Positions 7,290 through 15,458 of a stretch of 64,000 bases of DNA are shown here, piece after piece. The notes under the pieces were generated by a model. It saw only the letters and a program-made list of their open reading frames with translations. It was not told where the DNA came from and made no database searches. Source of the DNA: Pelobium manganitolerans. Its GTDB lineage: Bacteria > Bacteroidota > Bacteroidia > Sphingobacteriales > Sphingobacteriaceae. The stretch spans positions 75,238-139,237 of the forward strand of contig NZ_MBTA01000030.1 of NCBI RefSeq assembly GCF_003609575.1, read 5' to 3'. A program made the position numbers and the translations under genes. How positions within the stretch are numbered: the stretch's first letter is position 1; every line of letters begins with the position of its first letter.

Positions 7290-7835
7290 ATGAAAAACTT
7301 TACTTATTCCCTTTTATTGTTGCTGCTGGCAGGAACCGTTCTCAGCTCATGCTCAAAAGATGATGATGAAGGACCTAAAAAAGAGTCCGTTTATACTACG
7401 GTGTCTTTAAAATTTACGAACAAGGCAAACGCAAGCGACACAAAAACAATTACCTACAAAGACATGGACGGATCTGGTGACATGTTACCTACGTTCAGTA
7501 CGCTTACGCTTAAACCCAATGCAGAGTATGCCGTAGAAGTAACAGAGGTAAAAGACGATAGCACAAACCCTTCGACTGATTTGTTGAATATTATCAAAAG
7601 GGATAGTAAGAACTATTTGTTTGTTTACAAGGTTTTTGTAGCAAACCTGGGTTTTTCTACCACTAATTACGATAGTGATAATAAACGTTTCGGTACGGAG
7701 GCACGTGCAAACACAGGAGCAACAAGCAAGGGCAATTTCACACTAAAGCTGATTAAAAATCCCCTTTCTAAGGAAAATGCAGATTCGGACGGAGACGTGA
7801 TGTTTGATTATACATTTCCAGTGGAGGTAGAATAA
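7290..7835 (+). CDS. Small lipoprotein of unknown function
   Basis: 181 residues with a short lipoprotein signal (1-20) ending LSSC; Cys21 is the predicted lipidation site, followed by an acidic SKDDDEG linker that suits surface-exposed Bacteroidota lipoproteins. The mature part starts with VYTTVSLKFTN and has repeated beta-strand-like patterns plus a DMDGSGD acidic turn. The layout recalls small lipoproteins often labelled type 1 periplasmic binding fold superfamily, but that match is from memory. A terminator at 7854-7879 separates it from the polysaccharide locus. Confidence 0.8.
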   Translation: MKNFTYSLLLLLLAGTVLSSCSKDDDEGPKKESVYTTVSLKFTNKANASDTKTITYKDMDGSGDMLPTFSTLTLKPNAEYAVEVTEVKDDSTNPSTDLLNIIKRDSKNYLFVYKVFVANLGFSTTNYDSDNKRFGTEARANTGATSKGNFTLKLIKNPLSKENADSDGDVMFDYTFPVEVE

Positions 7836-7853
7836 GATAATATTGCTTCGTTT

Positions 7854-7879
7854 AAATCCTCATAAAGTTATGGGGATTT
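7854..7879 (+). terminator. Terminator after the lipoprotein gene
   Basis: AAATCCTCATAA (7854-7865) pairs with TTATGGGGATTT (7868-7879), with one G-T wobble and the inner pairs open as a loop. TTTATTTG follows. Confidence 0.75.
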
Positions 7880-7958
7880 TTATTTGTACAAAATCACTCT
7901 TTCATTTTCATGCGATAACTTTCTCGTTCAATAATAGTATACAAAAAGTTTATTATCT

Positions 7959-7967
7959 TACATTTGC
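7959..7967 (+). promoter_or_regulatory. Candidate -7 box of the polysaccharide operon
   Basis: TACATTTGC fits TAnnTTTG and ends 31 bp before the first ATG of the locus at 7999. The -33 box is not clear. With the terminator just upstream, this is the likely start of the operon mRNA. Confidence 0.5.
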
Positions 7968-7998
7968 CAATTAAAATAAGATTATCGTTGGTAGATTT

Positions 7999-8790
7999 AT
8001 GAATAATCCCTCCAAGGTTGTAAGGAGAAGTCCTTTTAACCGGCTTCATTTTCTCATTCTATTAATATGTATCCCGCTTTTTTTTGCTTGTAGCAATAAA
8101 AAAGGGATTTTATTTAGAACGTCGGACGGCGTAGGCGTATCTTCAACATTCCCGGACTCATCCCTTGTAAAAAATCAGAATTTCCTGCCGATCATACAGC
8201 CAGGAGATAGAATTACGGTTACCAATTTAAATAACGAGTCTTTAATTAATGGAATGGGAGTTTCTACGCCGTTAAAAATCTCTTACGAAGTAGATGAAAC
8301 GGGTAAAATTAAACTTCCGGGTGTTGGCGAGGTTACGATAGCTGGTCTAAAAATAAGAGAGGCCGAGCAGTTAATTACGGAAGCCTATAAGCAAAGCATT
8401 CTTGTTGATCCTTTATTCGTAATCGAAATAGTGAGTTCTAAGGTTACGTTATTAGGTGAATTTCTTAAGCAAGGGAATTTTCCGCTAATGAATAAGGAGA
8501 CATCATTAATAGATGTGGTTGGTGATGCTGGAGGTTTTACCGCGCGGGCGGACAAAACTAAAATTAAAATCTTAAGAGGGGATAAAGCTAACCCAGAGAT
8601 TATCGATGTGGATTTAACAAATTTATCGAGTCTAAAAAGTCAGAAGCTAAACCTCCAAAATCACGATATTATCTATGTGCAGCCGCGTGGGATTTATTTA
8701 TTTGTCGATAAGTTATCACCAGTACTTACCTATGTTGGTGTTGGAACTTCTCTGATAAGTTTAATTTATTTGTTTACCAATAGTAGGTAA
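7999..8790 (+). CDS. Wza-like polysaccharide export lipoprotein
   Basis: 263 residues; outer-membrane auxiliary (OMA/Wza-type) export protein that would form the outer channel for the polysaccharide. A signal peptide ends in the lipobox FFAC (Cys31). The Poly_export domain begins near IIQPGDRITV and contains VDETGKIKLPGVGEV; an SLBB-like domain follows from ~150 (VTLLGEFLKQGNF). Residues ~240-259 form a C-terminal hydrophobic helix (LTYVGVGTSLISLIYLF) that could cross the outer membrane. It precedes the Wzc-like gene by 2 bp and heads the locus. Confidence 0.92.
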   Translation: MNNPSKVVRRSPFNRLHFLILLICIPLFFACSNKKGILFRTSDGVGVSSTFPDSSLVKNQNFLPIIQPGDRITVTNLNNESLINGMGVSTPLKISYEVDETGKIKLPGVGEVTIAGLKIREAEQLITEAYKQSILVDPLFVIEIVSSKVTLLGEFLKQGNFPLMNKETSLIDVVGDAGGFTARADKTKIKILRGDKANPEIIDVDLTNLSSLKSQKLNLQNHDIIYVQPRGIYLFVDKLSPVLTYVGVGTSLISLIYLFTNSR

Positions 8791-8792
8791 AG

Positions 8793-11207
8793 ATGAGCGA
8801 AAGTCAGCAATCACGTCCCGTAATTAAACAGGAGTTAGACTATGTTAAGTTTCTCAAGATCGTTTTAAGCAGATGGTATTGGGTGATGGCCACTCTGGTA
8901 TTATCGTTAAGCATCGCTTACGCCTATTTATGGTATACGCCTAAGAGATATAATGCGAACATTTATTTAAAGTTTGAAAACAAAGAATTAGGACTTGAGA
9001 AAATTCTGTCTACCAAACAAAATACGTCAAATAATATTACATCCGAAAGCTGGGTAATCAAGAGCAAGCCTGTTATGCAAAGAGCAGTCGATCATTTTGA
9101 TTGGCAAGTAAGTTATTTTATCAATGGTAAGGTGAGGGTGTCAGAAATGTATCCTGATAAACCGTTTGTTGTTCATATTCTCGAACAAGATTCATCAAAT
9201 TTTTATAGAGGCGAGATAAACTTCAAAACCACTCCCAAAGGGATCCGGATTACTTATGTTGTTAACGATACCGAAAAGATAGTTGTGTCAAAATATAATG
9301 CAAAAATCCAACTCCCGGGACTCGTATTTTATATAGAGAGGAACAACGATTTAGCGCATGACAAGCAATTTTTCTTTAAGATTAATGATAAAGCGGGTTT
9401 CGCCAGTAGAATTGCGAGCGGGATTTACATTTCTGAGGCAGAAAAAAATTCCAACATTGCATCAATAACCAAAACAGATGATAATCCCCTGTTTGCCCGA
9501 GATGCTCTAAACGCAGTTGCAAAGGAGTATTTACACCAGGACCAGCTAGCAAAAGCGCTGTCTTCGTCCAAGGTGATCGAATTTATTGATGATCAATTAA
9601 GTTATCTGGCAAAAAACGTTGGAAAAAGTGGCGAACGCTTGAAAGAATTTAAACAGGACAATAAAGTTTTAGAATTAGGAACTACCGCCCGTGTAATCTT
9701 GGAAAGTATTACGAATTCCGAAAAAGAACTAAAAGTAATGGAGATTGAGATGATTAATCTGCAACAACTAGAAAGCCAGATTAATACCAACCAGTCCACC
9801 ATCGATTTAAACCTTAATTTTTCGGGAACGTTGGGTTCCTTGCTAGAATCACTAATGGAAGAATGGAATAGCTTACAGAGCCAGCGTTTAACCTTATTAC
9901 AAACTTATACCACGAATTCTAAAGCAGTAAAAGAGATAGATGAAAAGCTTAGTTTAATCAGAGAAGCAGCTAAAAACAATATATCCGAGCGGAAAAAGAG
10001 TTTTAAAAAGATAAGGAAGTTAAAGGAAGAGTTTTTAGCGGAGAGTTATCAGAAATTGAAAGCTTTTCCAACACAAGAGCAGGAATTGTTTAATTTGGAA
10101 CGAGATTATCAGGTAGCCAATAATATATTTACACTGTTATCAGAAAAAAAATTAGAATCGCAAATAGCAAAAGCCGCCATTCTACCCGGCGCCTCCTTAA
10201 TTGATTCTGCACAATACAATCCAATCCCCATCTCTCCTAATGCGGCCACTACCTGGAAATTTGCCTGGATTGCGGGTTTAGCCTCCGGAATAGGGCTCAT
10301 ATTTCTAGTCCGTGTATTAAACCCATACATTTACGATAAGGAATTTGTGGAAAGCTTAACCAATACGCCGATTTTAGGTTTAATCCGTCATTATCCGGGT
10401 AAAATTGAAGAGAAAGGCAGTCAGCTACTCAGTATCATCAAACCTAAATCTCTGTTTGCGGAATCGGTGCGGTCCGTGAGGACCAATTTGAGCTTTGTGG
10501 CGGGGGAGAAATCCAGTAAGGTCATCTGCATTACGTCCGAGATATCCGGAGAAGGAAAATCATTTGTGTCTCTAAACATCGCCGCTTCTTTAAGTTTGAT
10601 CGACAAGAAAGTGATTTTAATAGCGGCGGATTTACGTAAATCTAAAATCCATCAAAACTTTAAGCTGAAAAACAAGGAGGGATTAAGTACCTATTTGGCC
10701 GGGCAAAGTGCATTAAACGAAATCATCCACCCGAGCGGTCAGCCCAATCTGGATATTTTAGTGGCCGGTCCTGTACCTCCAAATCCGGCCGAGTTGATGT
10801 ATAAAGAGGAATTGAAAACGTTAATCGAAGAACTCAAAAAGAGCTACGATTTCGTGATTTTTGATACCGCCCCAATCGGTTTAGTATCCGATGCGCTTCC
10901 GCTGATCCGAATTTCCGACATCAATCTGTTTGTCATCCGCACGGGTAAATCGAAAACATCTGCGGCCTCTATTCCCGATCGTATTTCCAGCGAGTATCAG
11001 CTAAACAATACATTCATTATCCTCAATGATTTTGTGCAGGATCACTTTTATTCGCATTACTATACCACCAAATATTCCGATGGCTATTATGGCTATTATT
11101 ACTCTAGCAGTACCTATGATGGCGCCGGTTACTACGATGACGAAGGCGTAAAGCGTAAATGGTGGAAACGTAAACTTGGGCAAATTAAAAAGAAGGTAAG
11201 CGGTTAG
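8793..11207 (+). CDS. Wzc-like chain-length regulator and tyrosine autokinase
   Basis: 804 residues; inner-membrane polysaccharide co-polymerase fused to a cytoplasmic BY-kinase, controlling chain length and coupling to the Wza-like protein. TM1 is at ~28-48 and TM2 at ~488-508, with a coiled-coil-rich periplasmic region between. The kinase shows Walker A SGEGKS (~586), a Walker A' segment VILIAADLR (~606-614) and Walker B FVIFDTAP (~687). The tail (~753-783) is a tyrosine cluster (HYYTTKYSDGYYGYYY), the expected autophosphorylation site. The first Asp of the classical A' DxD is Ala here; related Bacteroidota proteins, as I recall, also vary there. Confidence 0.93.
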   Translation: MSESQQSRPVIKQELDYVKFLKIVLSRWYWVMATLVLSLSIAYAYLWYTPKRYNANIYLKFENKELGLEKILSTKQNTSNNITSESWVIKSKPVMQRAVDHFDWQVSYFINGKVRVSEMYPDKPFVVHILEQDSSNFYRGEINFKTTPKGIRITYVVNDTEKIVVSKYNAKIQLPGLVFYIERNNDLAHDKQFFFKINDKAGFASRIASGIYISEAEKNSNIASITKTDDNPLFARDALNAVAKEYLHQDQLAKALSSSKVIEFIDDQLSYLAKNVGKSGERLKEFKQDNKVLELGTTARVILESITNSEKELKVMEIEMINLQQLESQINTNQSTIDLNLNFSGTLGSLLESLMEEWNSLQSQRLTLLQTYTTNSKAVKEIDEKLSLIREAAKNNISERKKSFKKIRKLKEEFLAESYQKLKAFPTQEQELFNLERDYQVANNIFTLLSEKKLESQIAKAAILPGASLIDSAQYNPIPISPNAATTWKFAWIAGLASGIGLIFLVRVLNPYIYDKEFVESLTNTPILGLIRHYPGKIEEKGSQLLSIIKPKSLFAESVRSVRTNLSFVAGEKSSKVICITSEISGEGKSFVSLNIAASLSLIDKKVILIAADLRKSKIHQNFKLKNKEGLSTYLAGQSALNEIIHPSGQPNLDILVAGPVPPNPAELMYKEELKTLIEELKKSYDFVIFDTAPIGLVSDALPLIRISDINLFVIRTGKSKTSAASIPDRISSEYQLNNTFIILNDFVQDHFYSHYYTTKYSDGYYGYYYSSSTYDGAGYYDDEGVKRKWWKRKLGQIKKKVSG

Positions 11208-11240
11208 CTTAAATCTTGAACATTCCTAGAAAGCAAAATT

Positions 11241-13070
11241 ATGTGTAGGATAGCCGGGCTCATTCGTTCTTCGCTTTCTGCTTCAACAATCCGGCAGAGC
11301 TTGCAATTGATGGCGGATGTGCAGGCACACGGCGGACCTGACGATGAGGGCTTTTATGTAGATACCGAGCATGGCTTGGGCTTGGCGCACCGGCGCTTAT
11401 CTTTACTGGATTTAAGCGCTGCGGGCCGTCAGCCGATGTGCAGTCCAGATAATCAGGTGGTGCTGGTTTTTAATGGGGAAATTTACAATTTTCGAGACCT
11501 AAAGGAAAAGTTGAGCGCCGAGCGCATCACATTTAACAGCCAAACCGATAGCGAAGTCATTATTGCGGCCTATCAGCATTGGGGAACAGACGCATTTTCT
11601 AAGTTAAAGGGCATGTTTGCTTTTGCGCTGTACGACCGTGTAAAGCAAGAAATTTATTTGGTGCGGGATAGCCAGGGGATTAAGCCACTTTATGTATATC
11701 AGCATCAGAAAATCATAGCCTTTGCCTCTGAAGTTAAGGCTTTCAGCGCGGCAAAATTACCGCTAAGCACCAACACCGATTGGCCGATTGCTTTATTGAG
11801 CATGGGCCACCTTCCGGAACCCCTGACGACCTATCAGGAAGTGCGGATGATGCCGAAAGGAACTTTTACAACTTTTTCTTTGGAAGAATCGGAACCACGA
11901 CAGGAAGTCCAGTGCTTAGAATACGAGAAATCTTTTGCTGATTTCCAGTCCGAAAGCCCGCAAATAGCCATTAATCAGTTTTTGGATAAAGCCATTCAAA
12001 GTCAGCTGGTAGCCGATGCGCCTATCGGTGTTTTCTTAAGTGGCGGGATCGATAGTTCGCTTTTAGCGCTTCAAGCGGCTAAACATCAAAAGGAAAAGCT
12101 GATTACGGTTTCCTTAAATTTTAAAGAGAAGCAATTTTCGGAATCCACTTTTCAGCAAACGATAAGTAGGCTGTTGCCGGGCGCACATCACAGCAAAACC
12201 GTCGACGAGCAATTATTTGCGGCTTATTTCGATGGGATTTTGGGAAATATGGATCAGCCCGGTGTGGACGGTATCAACACTTGGTTTGTGAGCCAGGCCG
12301 CTAAAGAAGCCGGTTTAACTGCGGTTCTTTCGGGCGTGGGTGCGGATGAATTGTTCGGTGGTTACCCTTCCTTTCGGAGGATGCCATATATTCCCTTCTT
12401 ACGTACTTTTTCGTTTTTAGCGCCTCTGGCGACACAGCTGACCCATAATGAAGGTTTAAAACGTTGGACTTATCTGAACGAGAAAAATCCTTCTTTTGAG
12501 TATCTTTTTTTGAGAGGCTTTTTTGATCCAAGGCAACTAAAGAGCTTTTTTAGCATCCATCGTAATCAGCAAATAGCGAGTCTGCAGCATATCGACTTAG
12601 CCCAGCGCCAAATTCCGAAAAATTATGATGGCAAAAGAGCGGCTTGGTTCGAACAAAATTATTTTATGCAGAACCAGCTGCTAAAAGATACCGATAGCAT
12701 GAGTATGCGGCATGGACTGGAAATTCGAGTGCCTTTTTTGGATGAAGATTTAGTGCATTATGTCAATACCTTGCCGTCGAGTATCCTATTTCCAAAAAAC
12801 AAGCCCGCCAAACATTTTTTAGTCCATGCTTTTGACGATTTGTTGCCCGAGATGATTTGGAAGCGACCGAAAATGGGTTTTACTTTTCCTTTCCAATTTT
12901 GGCTAAAGAGACATCCGCGATATCTTTCTTTAAAGAGCCGTTATCCAAAGCTTTCAAATTTATATACCGCTTTTGAGCGCGATCAGATACATTGGTCTAA
13001 AATCATGGCCTTATTGGTGATGGAGCAATTCGGCGGATTTGAACTTTTAAACGATAAGAGGGATGCCTAA
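11241..13070 (+). CDS. asnB: Asparagine synthase (glutamine-hydrolysing)
   Basis: 609 residues, a class-II glutamine amidotransferase. Cys2 directly after the initiator Met is the glutaminase nucleophile (MCRIAGL), which fixes the start. The N-terminal domain includes GPDDEG, HRRLSLLDLS and NGEIYNF. The synthetase domain has the PP-loop FLSGGIDSS (SGG at ~267) and GADELFGGYPSFRRM. Biochemically it would amidate aspartate, or a carboxyl group on a glycan or peptide as some polysaccharide-locus homologues are thought to do. It sits between the Wzc-like gene and a glycosyltransferase whose start overlaps its end by 8 bp, so a glycan role is plausible. Confidence 0.9.
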   Translation: MCRIAGLIRSSLSASTIRQSLQLMADVQAHGGPDDEGFYVDTEHGLGLAHRRLSLLDLSAAGRQPMCSPDNQVVLVFNGEIYNFRDLKEKLSAERITFNSQTDSEVIIAAYQHWGTDAFSKLKGMFAFALYDRVKQEIYLVRDSQGIKPLYVYQHQKIIAFASEVKAFSAAKLPLSTNTDWPIALLSMGHLPEPLTTYQEVRMMPKGTFTTFSLEESEPRQEVQCLEYEKSFADFQSESPQIAINQFLDKAIQSQLVADAPIGVFLSGGIDSSLLALQAAKHQKEKLITVSLNFKEKQFSESTFQQTISRLLPGAHHSKTVDEQLFAAYFDGILGNMDQPGVDGINTWFVSQAAKEAGLTAVLSGVGADELFGGYPSFRRMPYIPFLRTFSFLAPLATQLTHNEGLKRWTYLNEKNPSFEYLFLRGFFDPRQLKSFFSIHRNQQIASLQHIDLAQRQIPKNYDGKRAAWFEQNYFMQNQLLKDTDSMSMRHGLEIRVPFLDEDLVHYVNTLPSSILFPKNKPAKHFLVHAFDDLLPEMIWKRPKMGFTFPFQFWLKRHPRYLSLKSRYPKLSNLYTAFERDQIHWSKIMALLVMEQFGGFELLNDKRDA

Positions 13071-14166
13071 AAAAGTGCTTTTTGTAGGCGCAAAAGCTTT
13101 CGCTGGGACTGGAGGTATCGAACAGGTAAATAAATCGTGGATGTTCGGCCTATCGCAACAGGCTGGTTTAGACTTAAAAAGTTTAATATTGGCAGATGAC
13201 AAAGCTGACCATCGTTATACCCAAAACACTTTTTTTAAAGGCTACCGGAGCAACAAACTGTTATTTTTATGGGATTATTTTAGGTACGCCCTTAATGTGG
13301 AGGTTTTAATCGTTAGCCACGTACAGTTAGCCATACTTATACCTTTACTGAAAATAATCAAGCCTACGCTAAATACAATCGTGATTTGTCACGGGATAGA
13401 GGTGTGGGCGAAGCTGAATGTGCTTCAACGTAGATCTCTGCAAATCGCCAATCAGATCTTGGCGGTAAGCCGTTTTACCAAGGAGAAACTTGTGGAACTT
13501 CATCAGGCGAAAGAGCGTCGGGTTTTGGTTTTTCCCAATGCCTTGGATCCTTTCTTTCCTGTCCCTCAGCAATTTGTGCGACCTCATCAGCTGGCAGCCC
13601 GTTATCAGGTTTCGGCAAACGATACGGTATTGCTGACCATTGCTCGATTATCTTCCGCAGAGCGTTATAAGGGTTACGATTTTGTGATGGAGGCCATTCC
13701 TCTGTTAAAAAAAGAAGGCTTAAGCATCAAGTATATCATCGGCGGCAAGGCAGATGAGGACGAGAAAATAAGATTGAAGAAATTAATTGCGGTAAACGGT
13801 TTACAACAAGAGGTGATCCTGACGGGATTTATTCCCGATGAAGAACTGATTGAACACTATCAGTTGGCTAATGTATTTGTAATGCCCAGCACGGGGGAAG
13901 GTTTCGGTATTTCCTTTATTGAGTCGGCCGCCTGCGGAACTCCCGTTTTAGGCGGTAACACAGATGGCAGTCCCGATGCCATCATCGAAGGTGAAACAGG
14001 TTTTACCTGTACACCAAAAAATCCTTCGGAAATAGCAAAGGGCATTCGTAAGCTGTTGGCCATGAACAAAAAGCCAGGGCATATTCAAGATAATGCGCTA
14101 AAAAATTATAGTTTTGCGCTTTATCAGCAGCGTATAGCCGATTTAATAGCCAAACATTTAAGATAG
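13063..14166 (+). CDS. Glycosyltransferase family 4
   Basis: 367-residue GT-B transferase of the GT4 type. The N-terminal Rossmann domain begins KKVLFVGAKAFAGTGGIEQV with the glycine-rich acceptor-side loop. The C-terminal domain has TIARLSSAERYKGYD and the E-x7-E signature within GEGFGISFIESAACGTPVLG, which binds the nucleotide-sugar. It probably adds one residue to the growing glycan on the cytoplasmic face; donor and acceptor are not predictable. It overlaps the asparagine synthase gene and precedes wzm by 3 bp. Confidence 0.92.
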   Translation: MPKKVLFVGAKAFAGTGGIEQVNKSWMFGLSQQAGLDLKSLILADDKADHRYTQNTFFKGYRSNKLLFLWDYFRYALNVEVLIVSHVQLAILIPLLKIIKPTLNTIVICHGIEVWAKLNVLQRRSLQIANQILAVSRFTKEKLVELHQAKERRVLVFPNALDPFFPVPQQFVRPHQLAARYQVSANDTVLLTIARLSSAERYKGYDFVMEAIPLLKKEGLSIKYIIGGKADEDEKIRLKKLIAVNGLQQEVILTGFIPDEELIEHYQLANVFVMPSTGEGFGISFIESAACGTPVLGGNTDGSPDAIIEGETGFTCTPKNPSEIAKGIRKLLAMNKKPGHIQDNALKNYSFALYQQRIADLIAKHLR

Positions 14167-14169
14167 AAG

Positions 14170-15033
14170 ATGATACCCGAAACAAAGGCCGAAGAAAGTT
14201 GGGATTTAGAAATTAAAGCCAAAAACAGTCTTTTTGATCTAAAACTGGACGAGGTTTGGCATTACCGCGATTTGATGTGGCTGTTTGTGAAGCGCGACTT
14301 TATCGCTCAATTTAAACAAACTGTTTTGGGTCCGGCCTGGCACGTAATCCAGCCTATCCTAACTACTTTAATGTTTTTATTGGTATTTGGGAAAATAGCC
14401 AAAATACCTACCGATGGCATCGCTCCGGCTGCATTTTATTTAGCAGGATTGACTATTTGGAACTATTTTTCGGCCTGTTTAACAGCCACTTCTTCTACTT
14501 TTACGGCAAATGCGGGCATTTTTGGGAAAGTTTATTTCCCACGAATTGTTATCCCAATTTCCGTGGTGCTGTCCAACATGGTTAAATTTGCTATCCAGTT
14601 CGGACTGCTGGTAGTGGTAGTTACTTACTATCACTTTAACGGCTATCCGATTTACCTATCGCTCAACCTGCTTTTTATACCTTTGATTTTAATTTTGATG
14701 GCAGGCATCAGCTTAGGCGTTGGAATCATCATATCTTCCATCACCACCAAATACCGCGATTTTAGCATTCTGCTTTCTTTTGCTGTGCAGCTGCTCATGT
14801 ATGCTACCCCGGTTATCTATCCCTTATCCTATTTAAAAGGCAAGAACTATAAATGGCTGATCGATTTAAATCCAATCTCGTCGGTAGTAGAAAGCTTTAA
14901 GTACGTCATTTTCGGGAAAGGCTTGGTAGAACCTTATTCTTTGCTATATAGCGTGCTGTTCATGTTTTGCGCTTTGTTTTTCGGCTATCTGATATTTAAT
15001 CGGGTAGAGAAGAGTTTTATGGACACGGTATAG
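14170..15033 (+). CDS. Polysaccharide ABC exporter permease (Wzm-like)
   Basis: 287 residues, about six transmembrane helices, ABC-2 type permease. The N-terminal amphipathic part (WHYRDLMWLFVKRDFIAQFK) followed by LGPAWHVIQPILT is typical of Wzm/TagG/KpsM proteins. With the ATPase encoded at 15459 it should export lipid-linked polysaccharide across the inner membrane. A 425-bp gap separates it from its ATPase gene, which is unusual because the two are normally adjacent. Confidence 0.93.
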   Translation: MIPETKAEESWDLEIKAKNSLFDLKLDEVWHYRDLMWLFVKRDFIAQFKQTVLGPAWHVIQPILTTLMFLLVFGKIAKIPTDGIAPAAFYLAGLTIWNYFSACLTATSSTFTANAGIFGKVYFPRIVIPISVVLSNMVKFAIQFGLLVVVVTYYHFNGYPIYLSLNLLFIPLILILMAGISLGVGIIISSITTKYRDFSILLSFAVQLLMYATPVIYPLSYLKGKNYKWLIDLNPISSVVESFKYVIFGKGLVEPYSLLYSVLFMFCALFFGYLIFNRVEKSFMDTV

Positions 15034-15194
15034 GAGGGTATTGAGTATTAAGTAGTGAGTATCGCGTAGACAGTATTGTTTTTTGAATTTTTAATTTCCC
15101 TTTTAAATTTGGTTGATGGTCTAAATTTGGCAAGACATAGGAAACGTCATTGGCTATAAATTAGTATAGCTGTGATGTTTAAAAGTTTTGGAAC

Positions 15195-15264
15195 CTATAA
15201 CTGTGCAGTACTTAAAAGTTATAGTTATATCTTTAACTTTGTGCAGTTAGCTAAAAAGTTGTAG
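15195..15264. repeat. Two tandem hairpins with a shared loop
   Basis: CTATAACT (15195-15202) pairs with AGTTATAG (15217-15224). A second, related hairpin pairs AACTTT with AAAGTT about 38 bp on. Both loops contain TGTGCAGT followed by AAAA, so they are copies of one element. TAACTTTG (15234-15241) in the second also fits a -7 promoter box. They may be operators, a leader structure or a promoter for wzt. Confidence 0.5.
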
Positions 15265-15266
15265 AT

Positions 15267-15455
15267 ATGTTTATAGATTTGCCGGGCGATTTAGAGTTAA
15301 GGAATTCCTATCTAAAATGCTAACAGGCACTTTTACTAAAATTAATAGCGTTACAAACGGATCAATGAGCACAGCAACTAAGGTTAAAAACAGTCCGCCC
15401 ACTTGTCTCTTCCTTGGTGGAGAAAGTCTAGTATCTTGAAGATAAAATTCTATTC
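15267..15455 (+). pseudogene. Decayed frame, possibly an IS66-type transposase N-terminus
   Basis: One frame reads MFIDLPGDLELRNSYLKC, a stop, QALLLKLIALQTDQ, a stop, AQQLRLKTVRPLVSSLVEKV, a stop, YLEDKILF, and then runs in phase into wzt. The Leu/Gln-rich heptad character and the ending VEKVxYLEDKI resemble the N-terminal coil of IS66 TnpC proteins. The match is from memory only. Confidence 0.35.
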
Positions 15456-15458
15456 TTT

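Larger units (their letters stand above)
15034..15458. other. Gap between wzm and wzt: repeats and decayed reading frame
   Basis: 425 bp. The start (15034-15090) is a degenerate tract of GAGTAT/AAGTAG-type words. Two similar hairpins follow at 15195-15264. From 15267 a single frame with three internal stops runs in phase into the wzt start. Confidence 0.6.
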
